Positions 7,852-16,402 of a stretch of 64,000 nt of DNA are shown here, in pieces. Both the position numbers and the translations under genes were made by a program. Numbering within the stretch: position 1 is the first letter of the stretch; each line of letters starts with the position of its first letter. Source of the DNA: SIAF01 sp046152955 (GTDB lineage: Bacteria > Planctomycetota > Planctomycetia > Planctomycetales > Planctomycetaceae); assembly GCA_046152955.1 (NCBI GenBank), contig JBJXGA010000535.1, positions 12,326-76,325 of the forward strand. The letters run 5' to 3'. Below the pieces are notes generated by a model. The model did no database searches. It was not told the DNA's origin and saw nothing but the letters and a program-made list of their open reading frames with translations.

Positions 7852-8967
7852 ATGTCCCGTCGCCAGAAATCGCCGAACGCCACCCCCCGCGAGCCTGTTC
7901 GGGAAAAGGACCAGCGGGGTCACCGATACCGCTGGGGGGGCTGGCTCCTGCTCGGATGCATGACGTTTGGGGTGACATATGGAGTGACTTGGCTGGGACG
8001 CCGACCGCCGTCCCCCACTCCCAGGCCGGGAATGGTTTGGATCCCCGGCGGGGAGTTTGTCATGGGATCGGAAGACGCCAAGGCGCCGCGCAATGAACAT
8101 CCGGCCCATCGGGTGCGGTTGGATGACTTCTGGATGGATGACCACGAGGTAACGAATGCCGAGTTTCGCCAGTTCGTCGAGGAGACCGGGTATGTGACGA
8201 CCGCCGAACAGACGCCGGATTGGGAACAGATGAAAAAGTCGGTCCCGCCCGGAACACCCAAACCGCCCGACGAAGTCTTGGTTCCCGGAGCGCTGGTCTT
8301 CACGCCGACTGAGGATCCGGTTGCGACCGACGACGCTTCGCAATGGTGGCGTTGGACTCCGGGGGCCTGTTGGCGGCATCCGGAAGGGCCTCAAAGTGAT
8401 CTGGAGGGGCGCGACAACCATCCCGTTGTCCAGGTTTCCTGGGATGACGCCGTCGCTTACGCGCGATGGGCCGGAAAGCGACTTCCGACAGAGGCCGAAT
8501 GGGAATACGCCGCGCGCGGCGGCCTGACAGGGAAAAAGTTCACCTGGGGCGATGCGGCCCCCACCGACCAGAGTCGGCTGGCGAACATCTGGCAAGGGAA
8601 CTTTCCCGACGACAATACACAGGTCGACGGCTGGGACCGGACCGCCCCGGTCAAGAGTTTCCCACCGAACGGATACCAGCTTTATGACATGGGGGGGAAC
8701 GTGTGGGAATGGTGTGCCGACTGGTATCGCGCGGATGAATACGACCAGCACGATCCCGACCGGATCTTGGTGAATCCGCAGGGGCCCAGCGCCAGTTGGG
8801 ATCCCCGAGAGCCTTATGCGCCCAAGCGCGTCACGCGAGGTGGCTCATTTCTATGCCACGTCTCCTACTGCGAAAGCTACCGCCCGGCCGCCCGCCGCGG
8901 CACCGACCGCGACACCGGCCTGTCACACGTCGGATTCCGCTGCGTAATTAGCGGCCAATCCCCGTAG
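7852..8967 (+). CDS. Formylglycine-generating enzyme (SUMF1/FGE) family protein, membrane-anchored
   Basis: FGE converts a Cys or Ser in sulfatase active sites to formylglycine. The protein is 371 residues from the ATG at 7852. An upstream extension antisense to nuoI is rejected as a start. The N-terminus is basic, then has a hydrophobic segment around residues 25-45 (WGGWLLLGCMTFGVTYGVTW), suggesting an inner-membrane anchor with the domain outside the cytoplasm. The FGE-sulfatase fold is seen in GMVWIPGGEFVMGS, DDFWMDDHEVTNAEFRQFV, NHPVVQVSWDDAVAYARWAG, RLPTEAEWEYAARGG, MGGNVWEWCADWY and RGGSFLC. The two active-site cysteines of true FGEs are present five residues apart (C335 and C340, in FLCHVSYCESYR). 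Many family members in Planctomycetota lack them, so this copy is a plausible active sulfatase maturase. No sulfatase gene is in the window. Confidence 0.93.
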   Translation: MSRRQKSPNATPREPVREKDQRGHRYRWGGWLLLGCMTFGVTYGVTWLGRRPPSPTPRPGMVWIPGGEFVMGSEDAKAPRNEHPAHRVRLDDFWMDDHEVTNAEFRQFVEETGYVTTAEQTPDWEQMKKSVPPGTPKPPDEVLVPGALVFTPTEDPVATDDASQWWRWTPGACWRHPEGPQSDLEGRDNHPVVQVSWDDAVAYARWAGKRLPTEAEWEYAARGGLTGKKFTWGDAAPTDQSRLANIWQGNFPDDNTQVDGWDRTAPVKSFPPNGYQLYDMGGNVWEWCADWYRADEYDQHDPDRILVNPQGPSASWDPREPYAPKRVTRGGSFLCHVSYCESYRPAARRGTDRDTGLSHVGFRCVISGQSP

Positions 8968-8981
8968 CGCTGAAGTTCGCG

Positions 8982-10307
8982 CTATTTCCCGGCCAGTGGC
9001 TTGGGCTGCGCCTGTTCCCACTCCGCTTCGGAGACCGGCTTTCGTTCCTGCTGCAACAGAAAGACCCCCTTTTTGTTTCCGACCACGACGTCCGGAGCGC
9101 CGTCGCCGTTGATGTCTCCGGCCACCACCTGCGTGCCGACCCCGGTGTCGTCATCGATCAAATACGGGACGAAATCGACTGTCTTGTCCTTGTTACGCAC
9201 TAGCCGGAACCAATACAGAACCGCCGCCTGGTTGCGATCGGGATCCCCCTCGCGGCCATGTGACCAGAATCGCTTGCCGGTCACGATGTCCTTCACTCCA
9301 TCGCCGTCCATGTCCACCAGATCGATGGCGTGCAGTTCCGAAAACTTGACGCCATAGCGATTCTCCTGCGGCGTCTGGTTCATGATCAGATGCTGCTGGA
9401 AGCGGATCTGTTCTCCATCCTTGATCTGCTCAAACCAGGCCAAACCAAACGCATGGGCCGCCAGGCTGGTGATCACATCGGCCAAGCCATCTCCGTTGAC
9501 GTCGTAGGCATACATCTGCGCCCCGCCTGAGCCAAATGCTTCCTGGTGCCGAACCCAGTCGGGGTCTCCCTCCAGCGACTTGGGTTGTTCCCACCATCCC
9601 CCCGCTTCGAGGATGTCCAGTTTGCCGTCGCCATTGACGTCACCGACCCCCAGCCCGTGCGTGAACTGCTTCCATCCGCCGGCGGGACTGATCTTGTGGA
9701 ACGTCCAGGGCGCGGAGGGATTCTTCCAATCGGGAGTGACGTATCCGAATCGCTCCTGCGAGTTGCAGACGATTTCCGGTTTGCCGTCCCCCGTCAAGTC
9801 CAGCCAGGCGGGAGACTCATTGTCCACCGTGTCATAGACCTTGTGGCGGCGCCAATGTCCGGACTTCCCTTGGGGATTCTCGAACCAGGACGCGTCCTGT
9901 CCGGGAAATCCGATGATCAGGATGTCGTTCCATTTATCCCCGTTGAAGTCATAGACCCAGGCAAAGAAATTGTTCGAATATCGATTGGTCCGTCCCAGCG
10001 TCCCTTCGAACCCCGGCACCTTCACTGAGGTCTGCGGGCCGAGTTTCAAGTCGAACGTCGTCGTCGCCGGATAGTATTCGTGCCGGGTCTGGAACTCTGG
10101 TCCTTCCCACCAATACGGCCCGGCAACGACATCCATTTTCCCATCTCGATTGAGATCGCCGAAGTTTGCTCCTTCACTCCAAAACTGGTCGTGAAGCTGC
10201 GTTTTCTTGAAGGCGTGCAGCACCCGATCCGCGGCGTGCAGGTCGCCCTGCCCCTCCAGCATCGACGCGGCGAGCAACAGTCCCAGACCGACTCGAATGG
10301 CACTCAT
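8982..10307 (-). CDS. Secreted FG-GAP/VCBS repeat protein
   Basis: This is an exported beta-propeller-like protein with repeated FG-GAP/VCBS calcium-binding motifs. The start at 10307 (MSAIRVGLGLLLAASMLEG) is chosen because GGAAAGG lies at ribosome-binding distance; the frame also extends to 10337. A signal peptide of about 28 residues precedes ADRVLHAFKK. Repeats with the D-x-N/D-G-D-G pattern recur: GDLNRDGKMDVVAGPYWWEG, YDFNGDKWNDILIIGFPG, LDLTGDGKPEIVCNSQE, GDVNGDGKLDILEAGGWWE, YDVNGDGLADVITSLAAH, VDMDGDGVKDIVTGKRFWSH and GDINGDGAPDVVVGNKKG. The architecture is common in Planctomycetota, where such proteins are abundant and functionally undefined. It converges with the FGE gene (15 bp apart), so it is separately transcribed. 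Confidence 0.9.
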   Translation of the reverse strand: MSAIRVGLGLLLAASMLEGQGDLHAADRVLHAFKKTQLHDQFWSEGANFGDLNRDGKMDVVAGPYWWEGPEFQTRHEYYPATTTFDLKLGPQTSVKVPGFEGTLGRTNRYSNNFFAWVYDFNGDKWNDILIIGFPGQDASWFENPQGKSGHWRRHKVYDTVDNESPAWLDLTGDGKPEIVCNSQERFGYVTPDWKNPSAPWTFHKISPAGGWKQFTHGLGVGDVNGDGKLDILEAGGWWEQPKSLEGDPDWVRHQEAFGSGGAQMYAYDVNGDGLADVITSLAAHAFGLAWFEQIKDGEQIRFQQHLIMNQTPQENRYGVKFSELHAIDLVDMDGDGVKDIVTGKRFWSHGREGDPDRNQAAVLYWFRLVRNKDKTVDFVPYLIDDDTGVGTQVVAGDINGDGAPDVVVGNKKGVFLLQQERKPVSEAEWEQAQPKPLAGK

Positions 10308-10529
10308 GAGAACCTTTCCGAAGTTTGCACGATTCATTCGGCCACGACCGGCGATCGTAGCCGAATTGGCTCAGGCCCACGATTCGCGTATATCCGCGAC
10401 GGGGCTGGGCTCGCGGACCGGACTTTGCGGATGCGGGGATGGACAGGGAATGCCGATTGATTCAATGAGTGCTGGTCCCACTCTGATACTCGATTTCACC
10501 CCGTCGTGGAGTTGTGGCGTCGGTGGAAC

Positions 10530-11525
10530 CTATTCGCCAAACGCCGCATCGAAGGCGCGCTGCGAAGGTTCGAAATCGACATTCTTCACGAACTGACATG
10601 CCTCGCGCGCCCCGGCTTCGCGGTCCATCCCGCTGTCTTCCCATTCGATCGAAAGCGGCCCCGCATATCGGGCATGGTTCAAAGCCCGGATGATCTCTTC
10701 GAACCGCACTCCCCCGCGACCGACGCTGCGGAAATCCCACCCGCGACGCTGGTCGCCGAACGACAAGTGGCTCGACAGAATACCGCTGCGGCCGTTGAGG
10801 GTGACGCTCGCGTCCTTCATATGCACGTGGTAGATGCGCGTGGGAAAATAGCGGATGAACTCCGCCGGATCGACTCCCTGCCAGATCAGATGGCTGGGGT
10901 CAAAGTTGAAGCCGAATTCCTCGCGTCCATCGAGGGCGTCGATCGCCCGCTGCGCCGAGTACAGGTCGAACGCAATTTCAGTGGGGTGGACCTCCAGAGC
11001 GAACTTGACGCCGCATTCCTGAAACACGTCCAGAATCGGGTTCCACCGTTCTGCCAGCAGGGCAAATCCCGCGTCGTACATCGCCTTGGGGGTCGGTGGA
11101 AAGTCGTAAATCAAATGCCAGATGCTGGAGCCGGTGAAGCCGTTGACGACGCTCACCCCCAATTTTCGGGCGGCGCGCGCTGTGTTTTTCATTTCCTCGA
11201 TCGCCCGCTGGTTGACCCCCTCGGGCTTACCGTCACCCCAGACGTAATCGGGGAGGATCGACTTGTGGCGCGCGTCGACATTGTCCAGCACCGCCTGCCC
11301 TACGAGGTGATTCGAGATCGCGAACAGTTGCAAATCATATTTTTCGAGCAACTCCCGCTTGCGGGAACAATAGGTGTCGTCGGAGAGCGCCTTGTCAACT
11401 TCGAAATGGTCCCCCCAGCATGCCAACTCCAGGCCATCGAAGCCCCATTCGCTGGCTTTCTTGCACAGCTCTTCCAGTTTCAAATCGGCCCATTGTCCGG
11501 TAAACAGCGTTACGGGGCGCGCCAT
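10530..11525 (-). CDS. Sugar phosphate isomerase/epimerase-like TIM-barrel protein
   Basis: The product is a 331-residue cytoplasmic (no signal) AP-endonuclease-2/xylose-isomerase-like TIM barrel, a family of metal-dependent sugar isomerases and epimerases. The start MARPVTLFTGQWADLKLEEL is the usual beginning of the fold. Probable metal or substrate ligands are spread at the ends of strands: LEVHPTEIAFD, FNFDPSHLIWQGVDP, IYHVHMKDA and LSIEWEDSG. The substrate cannot be inferred. The gene stands alone between the FG-GAP gene and a long intergenic region, and has no dehydrogenase partner next to it, although such proteins are often paired with Gfo/Idh/MocA oxidoreductases in this phylum. Confidence 0.9.
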   Translation of the reverse strand: MARPVTLFTGQWADLKLEELCKKASEWGFDGLELACWGDHFEVDKALSDDTYCSRKRELLEKYDLQLFAISNHLVGQAVLDNVDARHKSILPDYVWGDGKPEGVNQRAIEEMKNTARAARKLGVSVVNGFTGSSIWHLIYDFPPTPKAMYDAGFALLAERWNPILDVFQECGVKFALEVHPTEIAFDLYSAQRAIDALDGREEFGFNFDPSHLIWQGVDPAEFIRYFPTRIYHVHMKDASVTLNGRSGILSSHLSFGDQRRGWDFRSVGRGGVRFEEIIRALNHARYAGPLSIEWEDSGMDREAGAREACQFVKNVDFEPSQRAFDAAFGE

Positions 11526-12025
11526 GGCGAATCCTTTGTGCGTACATCGATTGGCCGCCCGGCACTGCCGCCCGGCGAAGATCGGGTCTCAGTGTAATCA
11601 TCGGGCAGTGGATGTCAACTTGGCAGGACTTTGGATTGCCCGTTCGACGACTCAGACGCACTCACCAGCGGCGAACGAAACGTGGCAAACTTTACTGGTT
11701 ACGGCAAATGAGTCGGTTGCGGCGACTGGTATGAGCCGCTAGACTGCGGCGACGTAGTTTCTTCCAATTCCGCTACAAACCCAGATTGCCTGATTGTCAA
11801 CCTTGACGCAATCCGCAGCTTGAGTCCCTTCGGGTGGGACCTGAACCGCGCGGTTGCAAATGCTGGGACTGTGCCAGCGTGCAGGGTCGATAACAGGCAA
11901 TGACCAGGCGGGGCTGTGGTTCGTTTCGGGCGCCGTGCGATCAGGGAGGTCCGCGCGCCGGGACGATGCGAGATTTTGGAACGATTCGCAGCCAAATTGG
12001 GCGTTTCTATCCAGGAGTAAAGATA
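11526..12025. other. Intergenic region between divergent genes
   Basis: Five hundred bases separate the minus-strand isomerase-like gene from the plus-strand gene at 12026. I see no credible coding frame, tRNA or repeat. An AGGAG ribosome-binding site lies directly before 12026 (CCAGGAGTAAAGATA). Promoters for both genes should be here, but none stands out. Confidence 0.5.
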
Positions 12026-14218
12026 ATGAGTTTTGGTCACAGAGTGTTGTTTGGTCGGCGTCTCCCCTATTCCCGAGGGATCTGGGGGTGCGTTTTGCTC
12101 GGAGTGGTGGTTTCGGGGGCATGGGCGATTCATGCGGCCGACGATGCTCCGGCAACCGGTTTGCGTGGCGTATTGCCAGTCGGCGTGCCTGTGGACGTCA
12201 CAACCGCGATTTCGGCCCTCCCCCCCACCTGGGAAACCTGGGGAACCGAACTGACCAACGACCTGGTGGCCTTGTACGAACAAGAGGGCCTCGACGTCGC
12301 CGGGCAGAAGAAAGCGATGGAAGCCCTCGAAGGCCGCCTGAAAACGGTGAAGAAGTCGCTGGCCGACGCGCGCTACAAGTCGATCACCAACGCCCTGGTC
12401 TCGCTGCAAGGTTCGCTTCAGCGTCGGCTCGATCTGGCGAAAGCCACACTGGAGACGCTGGAAATGGGCCCCCAGGCCCGGACGGCTCGAGTCGACGCAG
12501 CCCGCCAGAACCTGGCAAAGGCCTCCAGCTCGCTCCGCAGCTACCTCGGTTCGATCAAGGGGGGTGACGGGTGGATCAAGTACCTGCAGGTTTCTGAAGC
12601 GGCCCAGCAGCCGATCGAGGGTGGCGTGACGCTGGCCACGGTTCAAACGCGGCTGAAGGGAAAAGTAGAGCAGGCCGACGAAAAGGTCCGCAATTTCATG
12701 GAGCGTCCCGAGATCGTGGCGTATGAAAAGGCGCTCGACTCCTACTTGAAAGTGGCGAATAGCTCGGCCCCCGCGGCCACCAACAGCCCCGAACTTCGGG
12801 CCAAGCTGGGAGAACTCCTGGCCGGAATCGATGACTACGAACTGTCGCAAACCACTGCCGCCGCCACCAGCGTCCGCAAGGCGTTCGATGGAGTGCGCGG
12901 ACTCGCGGCAGACGGAGGCCAGCGTCTGGAACAGGTGCTTCGGACGCATTACCTCAATTACAACCTGCGGGTTGTCGCCACGGAAGCGTTTTTGTCCCGG
13001 TTAGTCGGCGAGCGGCGAACTGAGAATGGCCCGGTGACCGATTTCATTCTCGGCGCCAACGTTTCGGGATCACAGTCGACAGTCACCGACGTCTCGGTGA
13101 ATCTGATCCCCAGTGCCAACAAAGCGCAATTCGACATCACCGCCAATGGCGCCATATCGTCCAGTACCGTCGGAGTCACGGACCAGGCCAACGTCTGGAC
13201 TCAGGGAAATCACTACTTCACGGCGGCTAAACGGATCCTGTTTGATGGCGACAAATTCTGGACGGAAGCGGCCCGGATCAATGTCAACGCCAACAACACA
13301 ACGACGGGCGCCGCGACTTCCTATAGCGGCATGCCGCTGCTGGGGCCCTTCGCTGATCGGATCGCGGTCCGCGAAGCCGAAAAATTGCGCGGCGAATCGG
13401 AAGCGATTGCCGCCAGCCGCGTTCGCGACAATGTCCTGCCGCGATTCAATTCGCAAATCGACGAGAACTTTGGTGCCAAGAGCAAGATGAACGGCGACGT
13501 CGCCGCGCGGATCGCGGCGCTCAAAGAGTTGAATCTGTATCCCGACGCCAAGTCGTACAGCACGACCGAAACGGAACTGCGGGTCAGCACACGGCTGATG
13601 GGCGGGACTGAACTGGGAGGGGGAGATCCCAATCCCGCGCTGATCCTGGGACGCGGGGTGACGATCCTCGTACATGAGTCGCTTTTGAACAACTCTGCCG
13701 ACCGGATGGGGCTGCAGGGCCAGACCCTCACCGACGATCAACTCCGTGAGAAGATCGAGCAGCAGTTGACGAAGCTGCTGGGGCGCGAAGTGAAGTTCAA
13801 CAACGACAAGCCGGTCGATTCTGATGAAGCGGCCAAGAGCCTGATCTTCCACAACTCCGATCCCATCCGGTTCGAAGCCAGCGGTGGCGAATTGGTCGTC
13901 ACGCTCCGGGCCGGCCTCAAGCAAGAGGGGAAGGAAGAGATTCCGACGCAGATCATTCGCATCCCGCTGACGATCTCCGTCGATCAGAAGAACGTCGTGA
14001 TCGAACCGGCTGGCGTTTCGGTCTCCTCGCTGGACGCGGCCGCGAATGCCGCCGAGCAGGGGGTCCGAGCCGGTGTGATCAAGAAGAAGATCGAAGCGTC
14101 GTTCCCGCGTCGCGAGATTGACCGTGTTTCGTACCTTGAACGTGCGGGACATAAGACGCTTGTGGCGGTCACCCGCGTCAAGGCACTCGACGGCTGGTTG
14201 AGCATCACGTTTGAGTGA
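12026..14218 (+). CDS. Large exported protein of unknown function
   Basis: I do not recognise a characterised family. The ATG at 12026 is preceded by an AGGAG site 8-10 bases upstream, giving 730 residues. The N-terminus (RRLPYSRGIWGCVLLGVVVS then GAWAIHAADD) is a signal peptide. Residues about 40-340 are helical and charged, with lysine/glutamate heptad-like stretches (QKKAMEALEGRLKTVKKSLA; KVEQADEKVRNFMERPEIVA), suggesting coiled coils. The middle (about 350-480) is beta-rich and Asn/Thr/Ser-rich (ILGANVSGSQSTVTDVSVNL; ARINVNANNTTTGAATSYSG). The C-terminal third has alternating hydrophobic strands (LVVTLRAGLKQEGKEEIPTQ; IRIPLTISVDQKNVVIEPAG) and ends KALDGWLSITFE. This combination suggests a periplasmic or cell-envelope structural protein, but that is inference. 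It is followed by a strong terminator, so it is probably monocistronic. Confidence 0.85.
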   Translation: MSFGHRVLFGRRLPYSRGIWGCVLLGVVVSGAWAIHAADDAPATGLRGVLPVGVPVDVTTAISALPPTWETWGTELTNDLVALYEQEGLDVAGQKKAMEALEGRLKTVKKSLADARYKSITNALVSLQGSLQRRLDLAKATLETLEMGPQARTARVDAARQNLAKASSSLRSYLGSIKGGDGWIKYLQVSEAAQQPIEGGVTLATVQTRLKGKVEQADEKVRNFMERPEIVAYEKALDSYLKVANSSAPAATNSPELRAKLGELLAGIDDYELSQTTAAATSVRKAFDGVRGLAADGGQRLEQVLRTHYLNYNLRVVATEAFLSRLVGERRTENGPVTDFILGANVSGSQSTVTDVSVNLIPSANKAQFDITANGAISSSTVGVTDQANVWTQGNHYFTAAKRILFDGDKFWTEAARINVNANNTTTGAATSYSGMPLLGPFADRIAVREAEKLRGESEAIAASRVRDNVLPRFNSQIDENFGAKSKMNGDVAARIAALKELNLYPDAKSYSTTETELRVSTRLMGGTELGGGDPNPALILGRGVTILVHESLLNNSADRMGLQGQTLTDDQLREKIEQQLTKLLGREVKFNNDKPVDSDEAAKSLIFHNSDPIRFEASGGELVVTLRAGLKQEGKEEIPTQIIRIPLTISVDQKNVVIEPAGVSVSSLDAAANAAEQGVRAGVIKKKIEASFPRREIDRVSYLERAGHKTLVAVTRVKALDGWLSITFE

Positions 14219-14243
14219 CGCCCAACTGCGGACTGCCAAACGC

Positions 14244-14279
14244 ATCGCCCACGGGAACCTTCCCGTGGGCGATTTTTTT
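14244..14279 (+). terminator. Rho-independent terminator after the large exported protein
   Basis: A perfect inverted repeat (arm ATCGCCCACGGGAA and its complement, with a CC centre; realistic hairpin of about 13 bp with a four-base loop) is followed directly by a run of seven T. It lies 26 bases after the stop codon of the gene at 12026-14218. It is the clearest intrinsic terminator in the window. Confidence 0.92.
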
Positions 14280-14379
14280 GTGCCTTGACTGCCGCGCACC
14301 CGGCGGTTTCTAATCGGCGATCCACGGGATCTTTGCTCCGAACATTCGAGGCCCGTCGTCGATCGACGGGAAGACTCTC

Positions 14380-15672
14380 ATGCCCCCCAGTCCGATCCCC
14401 CGGAATCGACCGCGGCGGACGCTCACCCGCGGACAGCGTGTGCTGTTTCGCCTGCTGCTCCTGGTGGGGGTCTGGGGAGTCATGGAGTTGCTATCGCTGG
14501 GAGGGTTGTGGCTGTGGCACTCCGGCTGGTCCCAGGCGTCCGCCGACATGCTCCGCGAAAGCCACCTCGAACAGGTCGAAAAGCGAATTGGCGAATCGGA
14601 CGAGGTATTGCACCCGTTCGTCGGCTTTGTCCGGCGTCCGACGGAGCAGACTCGGCCACACCAGGGGAAGCTGGGAATCAGTGACTTCGGCTATCTGGAC
14701 GACAGCCCGCCGCTCCGCAAACGGGGTGATGACCGAGTGCTGATCGGCATTGTCGGCGGGTCGGTCGCCGAGGAATTCGCTACCGCGGCCCGAGGCGAAT
14801 TCGAGCGTCAGCTCCGGATGTCTCCCGAATTTCAGGACAAGAAGCTGGAGTTCGTGCGGCTGGCGATGGGAGGCTACAAACAGCCGCAACAGTTGCTGAC
14901 AGTGACCTACCTGTTGGCCCTGGGGGCCGAGTTTGACATTCTGATCAACGTCGATGGTTACAACGAGATCGTGCTTCCGGCCGTGGAGAATCGTCCGGCG
15001 CAGACGTTTCCCGGCTTTCCGCGAGTGTGGCAAGCCCGGATCATCGAGACCAGCGAAATGGCGGTGCTCCGAAAGATCGGCCGTGTCTCGTATCTGCGCG
15101 AACGGACGCGGCAGCGCGCCGGCTGGTTTTGCCGTCCCCCCTGGCGCTATTCTCCCACCATGACGCTCCTTTGGGCGAGTCTCAACAACCTCCTCCAGGC
15201 GCAACTCAATCGCGAAGTGGGTGAAATCAACGCGCTCAAGCAACAGGACCATGACTACGCCGTCACCGGGCCACCCCTCTTGCTGGCAGACGATGCGGCC
15301 TACCACGAGTACTGCGCCGAACTTTGGAAAGACTCCTCCTGGCAGCTTCACCAGCTTGCGACGGCCAACGGCATCCGTTATTTCCATTTCCTCCAGCCCA
15401 ACCAATACGACATCGGCAGCAAGCCGCAGATGGGGGCCGAAGAGCGCATTGCCGTTTTCAAAGACGGCCACCCCGGCAAGCTGCACGTCGAGCAGGGTTA
15501 TCCCATCTTGCGACGCAAAGGGGAGGAGTTGTCCGCTGCCGGAGTCCGCTTCATTGATCTGACCGGCATGTTCGTTGACCACCCGGAACGAGTGTATTCG
15601 GATTATTGCTGCCATTTGACCGATCATGGCAACAACCTCCTGGCGGAGCGGATCGCTCAGGCGATCCGCTGA
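14380..15672 (+). CDS. Membrane-anchored SGNH-hydrolase-like protein
   Basis: The 430-residue product has a basic N-terminus and one hydrophobic segment at about residues 22-47 (LFRLLLLVGVWGVMELLSLG), so it is probably anchored with the main domain in the periplasm. The main domain resembles the SGNH/GDSL superfamily. A GIVGGSVAEEF block near residue 125 carries the presumed nucleophile serine, LINVDGYNEIVLP resembles the Asn-containing block III, and CCHLTDHGNNLLAERIAQAI at the C-terminus holds a D-x-x-H-like or H-x-x-D-H motif of block V. Related planctomycete proteins are annotated as SGNH/GDSL-like; activity is unproven. Substrates for such anchored proteins may be envelope polysaccharide acyl groups, but that is inference. 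It ends 3 bp before the release-factor-like gene, so the two may be co-transcribed. Confidence 0.78.
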   Translation: MPPSPIPRNRPRRTLTRGQRVLFRLLLLVGVWGVMELLSLGGLWLWHSGWSQASADMLRESHLEQVEKRIGESDEVLHPFVGFVRRPTEQTRPHQGKLGISDFGYLDDSPPLRKRGDDRVLIGIVGGSVAEEFATAARGEFERQLRMSPEFQDKKLEFVRLAMGGYKQPQQLLTVTYLLALGAEFDILINVDGYNEIVLPAVENRPAQTFPGFPRVWQARIIETSEMAVLRKIGRVSYLRERTRQRAGWFCRPPWRYSPTMTLLWASLNNLLQAQLNREVGEINALKQQDHDYAVTGPPLLLADDAAYHEYCAELWKDSSWQLHQLATANGIRYFHFLQPNQYDIGSKPQMGAEERIAVFKDGHPGKLHVEQGYPILRRKGEELSAAGVRFIDLTGMFVDHPERVYSDYCCHLTDHGNNLLAERIAQAIR

Positions 15673-15675
15673 AAT

Positions 15676-16185
15676 ATGACTGAACCCCATCCCGCCACGT
15701 TGCCCGAAGCACGGCTGCTGGCCGATTGTGAGATCCAGCGCACGCGACGGTCCGGTCCGGGAGGACAGCACCGCAACAAAGTGGAATCGGCAGTGGTCAT
15801 CCTGCATCGTCCCACCGGAGTCCTCGCCGAGGCGAGTGAACGGCGGAGCCAGGCGGAGAATCGGCAGGTGGCCCTGTTCCGTCTCCGCGTCAACCTGGCG
15901 CTAGCGGTCCGCCGACCGGTTGTTGAAGGAAGCCCTCCCAGCCCATTATGGCGATCACGCTGCCAGGGGGGGCGGATCGCCGTCAACCCCCAGCACGACG
16001 ACTTTCCCTCGCTGCTTGCGGAAGCCCTCGATGTCCTGACCGCCTGCAATCTGGAACCCAAGACGGCCGCTGCCGCATTGGGATGTACATCGTCGCAATT
16101 GACGAAATTCCTGCAGGTCGAGCCACAGGCCCTGCTCCTGATCAATCGGTCTCGGGAGAGATTGGGATGGCACCGTTTGAAATAG
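15676..16185 (+). CDS. GGQ-domain peptide chain release factor-like protein
   Basis: This is a 169-residue protein containing the class-I release factor catalytic GGQ motif (RRSGPGGQHRNKVESAVVIL, residues about 25-44) but no stop-codon-recognition domain. The GGQ domain hydrolyses peptidyl-tRNA in RF1/RF2 and in the rescue factors ArfB and PrfH. The usual GGQHVNK is GGQHRNK here. ArfB has an unstructured basic tail that enters the mRNA channel; instead this protein has about 60 residues that look helical (DDFPSLLAEALDVLTACNLE; TAAAALGCTSSQLTKFLQ), with a helix-turn-helix-like pattern, followed by a short basic end, NRSRERLGWHRLK. It may be a ribosome-rescue factor of a lineage-specific type. 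The gene is 3 bp downstream of the SGNH-like gene and upstream of the toxin-antitoxin locus. Confidence 0.88.
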   Translation: MTEPHPATLPEARLLADCEIQRTRRSGPGGQHRNKVESAVVILHRPTGVLAEASERRSQAENRQVALFRLRVNLALAVRRPVVEGSPPSPLWRSRCQGGRIAVNPQHDDFPSLLAEALDVLTACNLEPKTAAAALGCTSSQLTKFLQVEPQALLLINRSRERLGWHRLK

Positions 16186-16355
16186 AGGACTGTGGGGGGC
16201 AGGGCGGACCGGGTTTCTCCTGCAGTTTGCAGAGACTGGACCAATCATTGGCAAGCGGCCGGTCGCGTCCGTTTTCGCTTGCCGAAATTTACTCGGCACT
16301 ACCGTGCTGCAGTTTCAAAGCGCCGAAATAGGTTCATCAATGGCCACAGATTGAT

Positions 16356-16384
16356 TTGCAATTGAATTACCGTAATGGTAAACT
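16356..16384 (+). promoter_or_regulatory. Promoter and palindromic operator candidate of the higBA-like locus
   Basis: TTGCAA (16356-16361), 17 bp, then TAAACT (16379-16384) forms a plausible sigma70 promoter 19 bases before the toxin start. The palindrome TTACC-GTAAT-GGTAA (16367-16381) overlaps the spacer and -10, the usual place for an autorepressing antitoxin to bind. This is inference from position and symmetry. Confidence 0.5.
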
Positions 16385-16402
16385 GGAACACGCCAGAGGA
16401 CG

